NCBI GenBank assembly: GCA_046046245.1
Contig: JBJOKE010000011.1
Location: 128,887 to 192,886 of the forward strand
Direction of reading: 5' to 3'
DNA from: UBA4615 sp046046245
GTDB taxonomy: Bacteria > Pseudomonadota > Gammaproteobacteria > Burkholderiales > Burkholderiaceae_E
Length of the DNA: 64,000 nucleotides
The notes below the pieces were generated by a model. The model had not been told where the DNA came from. It worked only from the letters and a program-made list of their open reading frames with translations, and did not search any database. The position numbers were made by a program, and so were the translations under genes. Shown here one piece after another: positions 25,570 through 34,150 of the stretch (its first letter is position 1; each line of letters begins with the position of its first letter).

Positions 25570-26328
25570 TCAGCGGGCAGGCCCCGGCGTCAGCTCGAGG
25601 TCGGCGATGAAGCCCAGACTCTCGCCGCCCGTGTTGTCGGCGTCCGCCCCCACGGCGATGGCCAGCAGTCGCGGGACGGTATCGGTCTGCCCGCCGAAGG
25701 CCTTCGCGAAGTCGCTGGCGAGATCGCGGCGCACGGACTGCCACGCGCCGATCGACGCTCCCAGGGTGAGGTATCGAACCCGCGCGCTGTAGGCGTTGGG
25801 CACGACCGTGCCGTCGGGCCATGCGGGGTCCCAGACGTAGCACACCGTGGCGTTCGGCAGCGCGGTGCCGGTCCGGCGCTCGGCCAGCCGAAGCAGTTGC
25901 CGCTCCAGGAAGGGCACCTCGTCCCGAGGCATGTCGAACAGCGCACAGACCTTCAGCGCGACGTCGTCGCCCTGTCTGCTGCGCAGGTCGGCGTGCGCCA
26001 GCGGCCGGTCGACCCGCCAGCGCCATGACAGCTGTCCGGCCGGCATGTCGCGCAGCGGATGGACGAGCGTGCCGTACGACCCCGACGCCTCGACCCGGAG
26101 GACCGGGGTCCCGCCCTGGCGCTCGATCGCGAAGCGCGTCGCCGGCAGGCGCGAGTCCGGCAGTCCGGCGAAGACCCACGGCGGCCCGGGGACGGCGCCG
26201 GCCGGCCCGGCCAGCGGCGCGACCCCCGTGGCCCATGCGCCGCTCCCGGGCAGCGCGGCCAGCAGGGTGAGTGCGAGCCGCCACAGCACCGACGACGCGG
26301 CGGGACGCGCCGCACACGGCGGCCGCAT
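25570..26328 (-). CDS. Exported DUF3047-type protein
   Basis: 252 residues with a signal peptide (VLWRLALTLLAALPGSGAWA). The mature part matches the DUF3047 pattern: LRVEASGSYGTLVHPLRDMP, LSWRWRVDRPLAHADLRSRQ, GDDVALKVCALFD and NAYSARVRYLTLG. The biochemical function is unknown; the fold is probably a beta-sandwich in the periplasm. It lies 13 bases after the TauD-like gene, the last gene of the catabolic cluster. The upstream ATG (26415) would put Arg/Ser-rich sequence before the signal peptide, so 26328 is preferred. The 241 bases downstream, up to the helicase gene, hold nothing recognised. Confidence 0.8.
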   Translation of the reverse strand: MRPPCAARPAASSVLWRLALTLLAALPGSGAWATGVAPLAGPAGAVPGPPWVFAGLPDSRLPATRFAIERQGGTPVLRVEASGSYGTLVHPLRDMPAGQLSWRWRVDRPLAHADLRSRQGDDVALKVCALFDMPRDEVPFLERQLLRLAERRTGTALPNATVCYVWDPAWPDGTVVPNAYSARVRYLTLGASIGAWQSVRRDLASDFAKAFGGQTDTVPRLLAIAVGADADNTGGESLGFIADLELTPGPAR

Positions 26329-26341
26329 GCGGAGCGCTGCC

Positions 26342-27193
26342 TCAGACCGGCTCGAGCTCCCTGACACCGCACCAGCGCAGCGCGCGCGGCTCGCTCCCGG
26401 AGTACGGCGTGGCACGATGCATCGTCCAGCTGTCGTCCCAGATCACCAGGTCGTCGGGCCTCCATGCGTGCGCGTACACGAATGCAGGCTGCGTGGCGAA
26501 CTCGATCAGTTCCCGCAGCAGGGCGCGGCCTTCGGCGACCGGCCGCCCCACGACGTGCGACGCGTGCGACGCGAGGTACAGCGATGCCTGTCCGGTCCGG
26601 CCGTGCCGGCGCACCAGCGGATGCGCCACCGGGCCCCGCGCGCTGCGGGTCTCCTCGGTGAAGTCCTCGGCGCGCATCCCGATCTGCTCGCGCGACCAGA
26701 AGATGTTGTGCTCGATCACCAGGCCGTCGAGCTCGGCGCGCCGTGCCGCGGGCAGCGCGTTCCACGCGGCGCGCATGTCGGCGTACTCGGTCGGCGGCGG
26801 GACCGCGGGCAGCCGGCGCGCGTGCAGCGCGGTCAGCCGGATCGGCGGCTGCGACTGCGACCCGTCGGTGTGCCACAGCTGGTTGGCCTTCATGTACATC
26901 CCCCGCGCGCTCGCCTCCTCCACCGGATTGCCTTCGGCGTCGACCGTGCCGATGTCGAGGAAGTGCGGGTGATTGCTGCGGATCTCCTTCAGCGTCGCGA
27001 CCACCGGCGGTCCGAAGGTCTGGATGAAGGCCTGCTGCGTGTCGTCGTCGAGACGCTGGTCGCGGAACACCAGCACGCCGTGTTCGGCGAGCGCATCCTC
27101 GATCCGCTCGCGCAGCGCCGCGTCGGGGCGCTCGCGCAGATCGATGCCGTCGACCTGCGCGGCGAAGGTGGTGCCCAGTCTCGTGAGTCTCAT
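26342..27193 (-). CDS. TauD/TfdA-family Fe(II)/2-oxoglutarate dioxygenase (copy 1)
   Basis: Non-heme iron dioxygenase of 283 residues. It hydroxylates a substrate with 2-oxoglutarate and oxygen, often to release a leaving group such as sulfite or a phenol. The iron ligands are H108 and D110 in LWHTDGSQ and H259 in TMHRATP; the 2-oxoglutarate-binding Arg lies in the RALRWCGVRELEPV tail. It strongly resembles the second copy at 31852-32709 (shared KEI.SNHPHF.DIGTVD and QPPIRLTALHAR). It follows a TctC gene with a 10-base gap. The substrate is unknown. Confidence 0.92.
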   Translation of the reverse strand: MRLTRLGTTFAAQVDGIDLRERPDAALRERIEDALAEHGVLVFRDQRLDDDTQQAFIQTFGPPVVATLKEIRSNHPHFLDIGTVDAEGNPVEEASARGMYMKANQLWHTDGSQSQPPIRLTALHARRLPAVPPPTEYADMRAAWNALPAARRAELDGLVIEHNIFWSREQIGMRAEDFTEETRSARGPVAHPLVRRHGRTGQASLYLASHASHVVGRPVAEGRALLRELIEFATQPAFVYAHAWRPDDLVIWDDSWTMHRATPYSGSEPRALRWCGVRELEPV

Positions 27194-27203
27194 GTCCGTC
27201 TCC

Positions 27204-28160
27204 TCACTGGGCCTGCGCGAGCCCGAGTTCCTTCGCGTGCTTCGACCAGAACGCCGCTTCCTCGCGGATCAGTCCGGCCACGTCCTCCTTCGGGTCGTTG
27301 AGGAGCGTCATCCCCATCACGCGCATCCGCTCCTTCATGTCGGGCTGCGACAGGGCCTGGAAGAACGCTGCCTTGAGCTTCTGCATCACCGGGGCGGGCG
27401 TGCCGGCCGGCGCCGCCATGCCGATCCACGACACGAACTCGAAGCCCGGCAGCGTCTCCGACAGCGCCGGCACGTCCGGCAGCTCGGGGATCCGCTCGGC
27501 CGACGTCGTGCCGAGCAGCCGGATCCGACCCTGCTTCTGGAAATTGACCGCCATGTCGGTCGTGAGGATCCCGAACTGCAGCTGGCCCGAGCCCACGTCC
27601 GCGACGATGTGCAGGGGGTTCACGTAGGCGACCTCGACGAGGTCGACCTTGCCACGCACCTTGAGCATGTTCAGCACCAGCCGGGAACTGCCCGAGTGGT
27701 GGTTGCCCGTCACCTTGCCGGGGTTCGCGCGGGCGTTCTCGAGGAAGCCCGGAACGTCCTTCACCGGAGAGTCCGGCTTGACGGCCATCACCCACGCCAC
27801 GGTGCTGTAGCGGCCGATGAACTCGAAGCCTCCGACCGGGTCGTAGGCGAGCTTGCTGAAGACGGAGCCGGCCGCGCCGTTCGTGCCGTTCGACACCATC
27901 CCGAAGGTGTAGCCGTCGGGTCGGCTGTCGGCGAGCTGCTTCACGCCCACCTGGCCGCCCGCGCCCGCGCGGTTCTCGACCACCACCGGCTGGCCGAGGA
28001 TCCCGGCCATCCGCTCGGCGACCAGCCTGCCCGACGCGTCCGTCGGATTGCCGGGCGGGAAAGGCAGGATCATCCGTATCGGCTTGCTGGGGTAGGCCTC
28101 CTGCGCCAGCGCCACGCCGGACACGACCATTGCGGCGATCGCCGCGAGCAGTCTCTTCAT
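27204..28160 (-). CDS. Bug/TctC-family periplasmic solute-binding protein (1)
   Basis: Tripartite tricarboxylate transporter-type binding protein, 318 residues, signal peptide MKRLLAAIAAMVVSGVALAQ. The TctC pattern is clear: YPSKPIRMILPFPPGNPTD, GQPVVVENRAGAGGQVG, GYTFGMVSNGTNGAAG, and WIGMAAPAGTP near residue 245. It binds a small carboxylate in the periplasm. No TctA/TctB membrane genes are nearby, as is usual for Bug proteins. It is more like TctC protein 3 of this cluster than protein 2. It lies between the flavin-reductase-like and dioxygenase genes. Confidence 0.93.
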   Translation of the reverse strand: MKRLLAAIAAMVVSGVALAQEAYPSKPIRMILPFPPGNPTDASGRLVAERMAGILGQPVVVENRAGAGGQVGVKQLADSRPDGYTFGMVSNGTNGAAGSVFSKLAYDPVGGFEFIGRYSTVAWVMAVKPDSPVKDVPGFLENARANPGKVTGNHHSGSSRLVLNMLKVRGKVDLVEVAYVNPLHIVADVGSGQLQFGILTTDMAVNFQKQGRIRLLGTTSAERIPELPDVPALSETLPGFEFVSWIGMAAPAGTPAPVMQKLKAAFFQALSQPDMKERMRVMGMTLLNDPKEDVAGLIREEAAFWSKHAKELGLAQAQ

Positions 28161-28257
28161 CACCCGTCTCCTCCCAAGACGTGCCGCCCGGAGGACGGCA
28201 ACGTTCGACGCCGTCCGATCCGGTCCGACGGCCCAGGCCCTCACGTCCCGCCGCGCC

Positions 28258-28896
28258 TCAGGGCGCGAGCGCGGACGACTCGGCGGGCCGCGTGATCTCC
28301 ACCAGCCGATCGACGACGGCATAGAACCCGCGATAGCCGCAGCGCGCCATCACGCGGGCGCCGCCCGTGTCGAACAGGCCGTCCTTCAGGTGGCGCGGAT
28401 CGATGTGCACACCGACCACCTGCCCGAGCACCATGTGCCAGTCGGTCGGCCGGCCGTCGAGATCGCGCAGCTCCCGTACCTCGAGCAGCCGGCACTCGAG
28501 CGCCGCCGCGGCGCGTGCGACACGCGGCGGCCGCACGATCGTCGAGGGCGCGGCCTCGAGCCCGGCGAGCGCCATCTCGTCGACGTCCGGCCCGACCTCG
28601 GCCGCCGTCTCGTTCATCGCGAACGCGAGGTCCTCGGTCACCAGGTTGGCGACGAACTCGCCGGTGGCCTCGGCGTTGCGCAGCGAGTCCTTGCGGCCCT
28701 TGCTCGAGAAGTACACGATCGGCGGCGTCTCGCAGACCGCGTTGAAGAAGCTGTAGGGCGCGAGATTCACGCGGCCGGCGGCGTCGAGCGTGGAGATCCA
28801 GCCGATCGGTCGAGGCGCCACGATCGCCTTGAGCGGCGAATGCGGCAGTCGGTGCCCCTGGTCCGGCTCGTAGAAGTGCGTGGTCGGTGCGTTCAT
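28258..28896 (-). CDS. Flavin reductase-like domain protein
   Basis: 212-residue protein of the flavin reductase-like, FMN-binding split-barrel family. The family run is FYEPDQGHRLPHSPLKAIVA, then PRPIGWIST and GRVNLAPYSFFNAVCETPP. These proteins supply reduced flavin to a monooxygenase or act as flavin-binding oxidoreductases. The ATG overlaps the stop of the upstream TctC gene by one base (ATGA), so it is coupled to that gene. No flavin monooxygenase is seen in the cluster, so its partner is unknown. Confidence 0.88.
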   Translation of the reverse strand: MNAPTTHFYEPDQGHRLPHSPLKAIVAPRPIGWISTLDAAGRVNLAPYSFFNAVCETPPIVYFSSKGRKDSLRNAEATGEFVANLVTEDLAFAMNETAAEVGPDVDEMALAGLEAAPSTIVRPPRVARAAAALECRLLEVRELRDLDGRPTDWHMVLGQVVGVHIDPRHLKDGLFDTGGARVMARCGYRGFYAVVDRLVEITRPAESSALAP

Positions 28897-29870
28897 CAGT
28901 CGATCTCGATCCTGGCCTTGCGCGCCACGTCCTGCCACTGCCTGAAGTCGCGCTGCAGGAACTCGGCGAACTGCTCGGGCGTGTAGCCCATCGCCTCGAT
29001 GCCGGTCGTGGCCAGGCGCTCGACCATCTTCGGTTCGGTGACCGTCTCGACGAGCACGCGACCGAGCCGGCGCACGATCGCCGGATCGACGCCTGCCGGC
29101 CCGAGCAGGCCCGTCCAGGGCATCACGTCGAACCCCGGCAGCCCCGATTCGGCGAGCGTCGGGATCTCGGGCGCGAGCCGGCTGCGGCGCGCCTGCGCGA
29201 CGCCGATCGCCTTCAGCCGGCCTTCCCGCATGAAGGGTGCCGCGTTGGCCAGCACGTCGAACAGCGTGTCGATGCGCCCCGCGAAGAGGTCCGCCCGCGC
29301 CTCCGAGGAGCCGCCCTTGTACGGCACGTGGACCATCTGCGCGCCGATCATCGACGCGAGGAGTTCGCCCTCCATGTGATTCGAGATGCCGATGCCGGCC
29401 GAGCCGTACGAGAGCCGGTCGGGCCGGCTGCGGGCCAGGGTCACCAGCTCCTTCAGGTTCGCCGCCGGCACGTGCGACCCGACGACCAGCACGTGCGGCA
29501 CCGCGCCGATCAGTCCGATCGGGGTGAAGTCCTTGATCGGGTCGTAGCGGACCTGCCTGCGCACCGCAGGGTTGATCGAGTGCGAGGAGATGGTGAACAG
29601 GTAGGTGTGACCGTCCGGCTTCGCCTGCTGCACCGCGGTCGTCGCGATCAGGCCGCCGCCGCCGGGCTTGTTGTCGACGACGATCGGCTGCCCGAGCTTG
29701 GGGGCCAGCTCCTGCGCGAGGGCCCGGGCCATCACGTCGGTGGGGCTGCCCGCCGAGATCGGCACGACGAAGGTGATCGGCCGAGAGGGCCAGCCCGCCT
29801 CGTTCGCCCGGGCGCCGGTCGTGCCGGCGAGCAGCGCGGCGCCTGCCGCGAGGACGGTGCGTCGGTCCAT
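28896..29870 (-). CDS. Bug/TctC-family periplasmic solute-binding protein (2)
   Basis: 324-residue binding protein with the leader MDRRTVLAAGAALLAGTTGA. Typical pieces are WPSRPITFVVPISAGSPTD, GQPIVVDNKPGGGGLIATT, MVHVPYKGGSSEARADLFAG and EIPTLAESGLPGFDVMPWTG. It should bind a small carboxylate for uptake or sensing. Its sequence is less like TctC proteins 1 and 3 than they are like each other. It is coupled by overlap to the flavin reductase-like gene downstream and lies 31 bases after the FAH-family hydrolase gene. Confidence 0.93.
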   Translation of the reverse strand: MDRRTVLAAGAALLAGTTGARANEAGWPSRPITFVVPISAGSPTDVMARALAQELAPKLGQPIVVDNKPGGGGLIATTAVQQAKPDGHTYLFTISSHSINPAVRRQVRYDPIKDFTPIGLIGAVPHVLVVGSHVPAANLKELVTLARSRPDRLSYGSAGIGISNHMEGELLASMIGAQMVHVPYKGGSSEARADLFAGRIDTLFDVLANAAPFMREGRLKAIGVAQARRSRLAPEIPTLAESGLPGFDVMPWTGLLGPAGVDPAIVRRLGRVLVETVTEPKMVERLATTGIEAMGYTPEQFAEFLQRDFRQWQDVARKARIEID

Positions 29871-29901
29871 GGTCGTCTCCTCGATCGCCGTGGGGCCGCC
29901 T

Positions 29902-30834
29902 TCAGGCGATGGTGGTCTCGAGCGTGCCGACCTGCTCGACGATCGCGTGCACGACGTCGCCCGGCTTCAGGTAGAAGGGCATCGGATCGGGCCGCCCGAT
30001 CGCGACGCCCTCGGGCGAGCCGGTGGTGATCAGGTCGCCGCGGTCCAGCCCCATCCGCGACCAGTGCGCGATCAGCTTCGGGAACGGGAAGATCAGGTTG
30101 TCGCAGTCGGCCTGCTGGCGGACCTCGCCGTTCACCCTGAGCTCGACGCGCAGCACCGACGGGTCGGGGATCTCGTCGGCGGTGGTGATCCACGGACCGA
30201 GCGGACCGAGCCCTGGGAAGTTCTTGCCGATCAGGATCGACTGGTTGGCCATCTCCTTGCGCTGCAGCTCGCGCGCGGACAGGTCGTTCAGGATCGTGTA
30301 GCCGAATACCGCATCGAGCGCCTTCTCCTCGGAGACCCGCTCGCAGGCACGCCCGATGACCGCCGTGGCCTCGACCTCGTAGTCGAACCACTCGGTCTCC
30401 GGAGGGCGCCTGACCACGCTGCGGGTCGGGACCATCGAGCTGGCCAGCTTGATGAACCCCATCGGGATCTCGCTGTGCAGCTTCGCGCCCTGCTTCTTCC
30501 AGTACTCGAGCGTCTCCTCGCGGTGGGCCGCGAAGTTGCGTCCGCCGGCGATGCAGTTGCGCACACGGATGGGCAGCATCCACGGCACCTCGGGCTCGGG
30601 CCGGAACCACCGCGCCTCGCCGTCGCGCTGCGCGCGTTCGACCGCGTCGCGTACCGCCTGCAGCCCGCGCTCGCCGGCGTCGATCAGGCCGTCCATCGTC
30701 GCGGGAAACGGCTGCCCACCCCGGGCGGCGACTGCCTCGCCGAGGTCCAGCACCCGCTGCTCGCCGTGAACATCGCCGAGCACCACGCCCAGCCGCTCGG
30801 CGCCGTCGGCGCCTCGGAATCGTCCGATCTTCAT
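29902..30834 (-). CDS. Fumarylacetoacetate hydrolase-family protein
   Basis: FAH-superfamily enzyme of 310 residues, usually a C-C bond hydrolase, hydratase or decarboxylase acting on a 2-oxo acid with a divalent metal. The N-terminal cap starts MKIGRFRGADGAERLGVV. The catalytic core shows CIAGGRNFAAHREET, the metal site within WFDYEVEATAVIG, then GYTILNDLSARELQ, GKNFPGLGPLGPW and LITTGSPEGVA. The DYEVE motif supplies metal-binding acids. In this cluster it could cleave a ring-opened or ketoacid intermediate. TctC protein 3 lies just 2 bases upstream, so they share a transcript. Confidence 0.9.
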   Translation of the reverse strand: MKIGRFRGADGAERLGVVLGDVHGEQRVLDLGEAVAARGGQPFPATMDGLIDAGERGLQAVRDAVERAQRDGEARWFRPEPEVPWMLPIRVRNCIAGGRNFAAHREETLEYWKKQGAKLHSEIPMGFIKLASSMVPTRSVVRRPPETEWFDYEVEATAVIGRACERVSEEKALDAVFGYTILNDLSARELQRKEMANQSILIGKNFPGLGPLGPWITTADEIPDPSVLRVELRVNGEVRQQADCDNLIFPFPKLIAHWSRMGLDRGDLITTGSPEGVAIGRPDPMPFYLKPGDVVHAIVEQVGTLETTIA

Positions 30835-30836
30835 GG

Positions 30837-31793
30837 TCACTCCGGCTCGATGCCGGCCTCCTTCGCGAACTTCGCCCAGACGGGCGTCTCGGCGCCGATG
30901 ATGCGGACCATCTGCGCACCGTCGGCCAGCATCGGCTCGCCGCCATAGGCCGCGATCCGGTCGCGGATGTCGGGGCGGGACAGGATCCGCGTGACGACCT
31001 CGTGCACCCGCCGCACGATCGCGTCCGGCGTGCCCGCGGGCGCGGCGATGCCGAGCCACGACACCATCTCGTAGCCCGGCAGCGCTTCCGCGATCGCGGG
31101 CTTGTCTGGCGCGACCGGCGAGCGCTTCGGCGAGGTGACCGCGATGCCGCGCAGGCCGCCGCCCTTCTCCTGCGCCATCGCCGAGCCCATGTCGAGGAAG
31201 TTGAACTGCAGCTGGCCGCCCCGCACGTCGGTGATCGTCTGCCCCAGGCCCTTGTAGGCGACCTCCAGCACGTCGATCCGGCCCAGCGTCTTCAGCTGGT
31301 GGATCGCCAGCCGCGAGCTCGACGAGCCGTAGCCGACGGCGAGCTTGCCGGGGTTGGCGCGCGCGTGGGCGAGGAACTCGTCGAGGGTCTTCGCCGGGAA
31401 GTCGGGCCGCACCATCAGCATCCACGGCAGGCTCATGAGGCCGCCGATGTGCGCGAAGCCACGGACGGGGTCGTAGCCGAGCTTCCTGAAGAGGCTCGGT
31501 CCGGCCGAATGCGTGCCGTTGGACGTGACCACCAGCGTGTAGCCGTCGGCGGGCTGCGAGGCCGCCCAGGCCGCGCCGATCGTGCCGTTGGCGCCCGCCC
31601 GGTTCTCCACCACCACCGGCTGCCCGAGCTCCGCGGCCATCTGCTCGGCCAGCATCCGGCCGAGCCAGTCGGTCACCTGCCCCGGGGCGAAGGGCACGAC
31701 CAGCTTCACCGGCCGCGTCGGCCATGCGCCCTGTGCGCCCGCCGACGCCGCGCACAGTGCCAGCGCGATTCCCGCGATCAGCCGCTTGAACAT
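30837..31793 (-). CDS. Bug/TctC-family periplasmic solute-binding protein (3)
   Basis: 318 residues with signal peptide MFKRLIAGIALALCAASAGA. The family motifs are WPTRPVKLVVPFAPGQVTD, GQPVVVENRAGANGTIG, DGYTLVVTSNGTHSAGPSLF and SWLGIAAPAGTPDAIV. It shares with TctC 1 the SNGT-SAG and YG-S-SRL elements, suggesting the two arose by duplication together with their dioxygenase neighbours. It lies between the second dioxygenase gene and the FAH-family gene. Confidence 0.93.
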   Translation of the reverse strand: MFKRLIAGIALALCAASAGAQGAWPTRPVKLVVPFAPGQVTDWLGRMLAEQMAAELGQPVVVENRAGANGTIGAAWAASQPADGYTLVVTSNGTHSAGPSLFRKLGYDPVRGFAHIGGLMSLPWMLMVRPDFPAKTLDEFLAHARANPGKLAVGYGSSSSRLAIHQLKTLGRIDVLEVAYKGLGQTITDVRGGQLQFNFLDMGSAMAQEKGGGLRGIAVTSPKRSPVAPDKPAIAEALPGYEMVSWLGIAAPAGTPDAIVRRVHEVVTRILSRPDIRDRIAAYGGEPMLADGAQMVRIIGAETPVWAKFAKEAGIEPE

Positions 31794-31851
31794 CTCCCTT
31801 CCTCCGTCGTGCGGGCGTGCGGCGCTCGGCCAGCGGCCCGCGTGTCGTCGT

Positions 31852-32709
31852 TCAGACCGCCTCGAGCTCGCGGACCGCGCACCACCGCAGGTGACGCGGA
31901 TGTCCGCCCTCGTACGGCGTGGCCCGGTGCATCGTCCAGGAGTCGTCCCACATGACGAGCTGGTGCAGCGACCAGGCGTGCGAGTAGACGAAGCGCGGCT
32001 GGGTGGCGTGGGCGATCAGCTCGTCGATCAGTCGGCGGCCCTTCTCGAGCGGCCAGCCGACGACGTGGGACGCATGCGAGGCGAGGTAGAGCGACTTCCA
32101 GCCCGTGCGCGGGTTGGTGCGCACGAGCGGGTGGTGGACCGGCTTGCGCGCGCGCAGCGACTCCTCGCTGAAGTCGGACATCTTCATGCCCATCTGCTCG
32201 CGCGAGCGGTAGATGCTGTGCTCGACGACGAGCCCCTCGAGGGACCGTTGGACGTCGGGCGCGAGCGCCTCCCAGGCCGCGTGCATGTCGGCGTACTCGG
32301 TGGGCGGCGGCTCGGGCGGCAGCACGCGCGCATGCAGCGCGGTGAGCCGGATCGGCGGCTGGTTCTGCGCGCCGTCGGTGTGCCACAGCAGATTGGCGCG
32401 CATGTAGAGCTCGGCGATGCTGTCCTTCTCGCGCAGGTTGCCCTCGAAGTCGACCGTCCCGATGTCGTAGAAGTGCGGGTGGTTGGAGGCGATCTCCTTC
32501 AGCACCGCCTGGTGGGGCGGCCCGAACTGCTGGATGAACGCCTGCTGGGCGTCGTCGTCGATCCCCTGGTCCTCGAAGACGAGCACGCCGTTGCGGGCGA
32601 GCCCCTCCTCGATGGCCTCGACCTCGGCGGCGCCGATGCCGCGTGCGAGGTCCACGCCGTGGATGCGTGCGGCGAAGGTCTCGCCGAGTCTTTCGAAGCG
32701 GATGCCCAT
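31852..32709 (-). CDS. TauD/TfdA-family Fe(II)/2-oxoglutarate dioxygenase (copy 2)
   Basis: 285-residue paralogue of the dioxygenase at 26342. Iron ligands are H110 and D112 (LLWHTDGAQ) and H261 (TMHRATPYEGG); the C-terminal RHLRWCAVRELEAV holds the likely 2-oxoglutarate Arg. The long shared stretches, including KEIASNHPHFYDIGTVDFEG and QPPIRLTALHARVLPPEPP, show a recent duplication. AGGAG lies close upstream of the ATG. It directly follows an FMN-dependent hydroxyacid oxidase gene (23-base gap). The substrate is unknown; two copies with separate TctC partners suggest related but distinct ligands. Confidence 0.92.
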   Translation of the reverse strand: MGIRFERLGETFAARIHGVDLARGIGAAEVEAIEEGLARNGVLVFEDQGIDDDAQQAFIQQFGPPHQAVLKEIASNHPHFYDIGTVDFEGNLREKDSIAELYMRANLLWHTDGAQNQPPIRLTALHARVLPPEPPPTEYADMHAAWEALAPDVQRSLEGLVVEHSIYRSREQMGMKMSDFSEESLRARKPVHHPLVRTNPRTGWKSLYLASHASHVVGWPLEKGRRLIDELIAHATQPRFVYSHAWSLHQLVMWDDSWTMHRATPYEGGHPRHLRWCAVRELEAV

Positions 32710-32732
32710 GGGGTCTCCTGTGTCCGTCGGGT

Positions 32733-34016
32733 TCAGGCCGGCTTGCCGGCCGCGAGCACGTGCACCGAGGCGGTCGCCGCGGCGGGCTCGGCGATCGGTC
32801 GCGGGGCGCGGATCGGCGCCGCCGGCGAGGGCGCGTCGCCGCGCCCGGTGGCGGGCTCGAGGATCCGCGCGCCGAGCTCGTCGATCGACGTGCACCCCAG
32901 GAAACCCATCACGCGCAGCAGCTCGTCGTGCAGGAAGTGCAGCGCCTGGCCCGCCCCCGTCTCGCCGGCAGCGGCGACGCCGTAGAGCGGCGCGCGACCG
33001 ACCATCACCGCCTTCGCGCCCAGCGCCACCGCCTTCGCGACGTCGCTGCCGCGGCGCACGCCGCTGTCGAGCATGACGTCGCAGCGGCCGCCGACGCGAT
33101 CGACGATCGCGGGCAGCGCGTCGATCGTCGGCGAGGCGGCGTCGAGGTTGCGCCCGCCGTGGTTGGAGACGATGACGGCGTCCACGCCGCAGTCGACCGC
33201 GCGGGCGGCGTCGTCCGGATGCAGGATGCCCTTGATCATCAGCGGGCCCTTCCAGCGCCGGCGCAGGTCGCGCAGGTCGTCCCAGTCGAGCGAATCGTTC
33301 TTCGGCAGGCCGCCCTTGCGCTTCGGATCGGCCGTCAGCTTCACCCGCAGCTCCTCCGGGTAGTTCTCGAGCATCGGGATGCCCGAGCGCATCAGGTAAC
33401 GCGCGAACACGTTGAGGAACCAGCGCGGGTGCATCGCGACATCGATCGCATTGCGGCGCGAGATCCGCATCGGCAGGGAGAAGCCGTTGCGCGGGTTGTA
33501 TTCTCGGTTGGGCGTGGCGACCGTATCGACCGTGACCATCAGCGCCTCGTAGCCGGCCGCCTGGACGCGGTCGACGAGGCGGTACGACATCTCCGGGTCG
33601 GGCCACATGTACAGCTGGAACCACAGCCGGCCGCCAGCCTCGGCGGCGACCCGCTCCATCGAGACGATCGAGGCCGTGGACAGCGTGAACGGGATGCCGG
33701 CCTTGCGGGCCGCCCGGGCGACCTCGATCTCGCCGTCGAGCCACAGCAGGCCGGCCGCGCCGGTGGGCGCGACGACGACGGGCATGGTGCTCGGCTGGCC
33801 GAACAGCGTGGTGGCGGCCGAGCGCTTCGACACGTCGACCAGCACGTTCGGCCGGAACCGGATGCGCTCGAAGGCGGCGCGGTTGGCGGCGAGCCCGTGC
33901 TCGTCCTCGGTGCCGCGATCGACGAACTCGAACAAGCCGCGCGGCAGCACGCGTCGCGCATGCTCGCGCAGGTCGGCGATGTTGTACGCCTCCACGGGCG
34001 AAGGGAGCTTCGGCAC
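32733..34016 (-). CDS. FMN-dependent alpha-hydroxy acid oxidase/dehydrogenase
   Basis: 427-residue enzyme of the L-lactate/glycolate/mandelate oxidase family, which oxidises an L-2-hydroxy acid to the 2-oxo acid using FMN. Seen motifs are VVAPTGAAGLLWLDGEIEVA, LWFQLYMWPDPEMSYRLVDR, MIKGILHPDDA and the catalytic H286 in SNHGGRNLD, then DSGVRRGSDVAKAVALGA. The C-terminal tail (Ala/Pro-rich, about 40 residues) is extra. It is first in the cluster, nearest the GntR gene, and could turn the hydroxylated dioxygenase product into a ketoacid. That coupling is inference. Confidence 0.9.
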   Translation of the reverse strand: MPKLPSPVEAYNIADLREHARRVLPRGLFEFVDRGTEDEHGLAANRAAFERIRFRPNVLVDVSKRSAATTLFGQPSTMPVVVAPTGAAGLLWLDGEIEVARAARKAGIPFTLSTASIVSMERVAAEAGGRLWFQLYMWPDPEMSYRLVDRVQAAGYEALMVTVDTVATPNREYNPRNGFSLPMRISRRNAIDVAMHPRWFLNVFARYLMRSGIPMLENYPEELRVKLTADPKRKGGLPKNDSLDWDDLRDLRRRWKGPLMIKGILHPDDAARAVDCGVDAVIVSNHGGRNLDAASPTIDALPAIVDRVGGRCDVMLDSGVRRGSDVAKAVALGAKAVMVGRAPLYGVAAAGETGAGQALHFLHDELLRVMGFLGCTSIDELGARILEPATGRGDAPSPAAPIRAPRPIAEPAAATASVHVLAAGKPA

Positions 34017-34150
34017 CGTCGTCTCCTCCCCCAGGTGTGTTCCCTGGTCCGTACAAAGTATGCGCCGCAGCGTATCGGGAGATCCGACGGAGTGTCAATT
34101 CCGAAGGGGCCTCGCCCGGCATAGCGAGCGGCCCGGGGCCTGCGCCGACG

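Noticed and set aside
34017..34150. GTANAAAG-like half-sites upstream of the hydroxyacid oxidase and GntR genes as GntR operators
   Set aside because: The similarity is only about eight bases and not symmetric; too weak to call.
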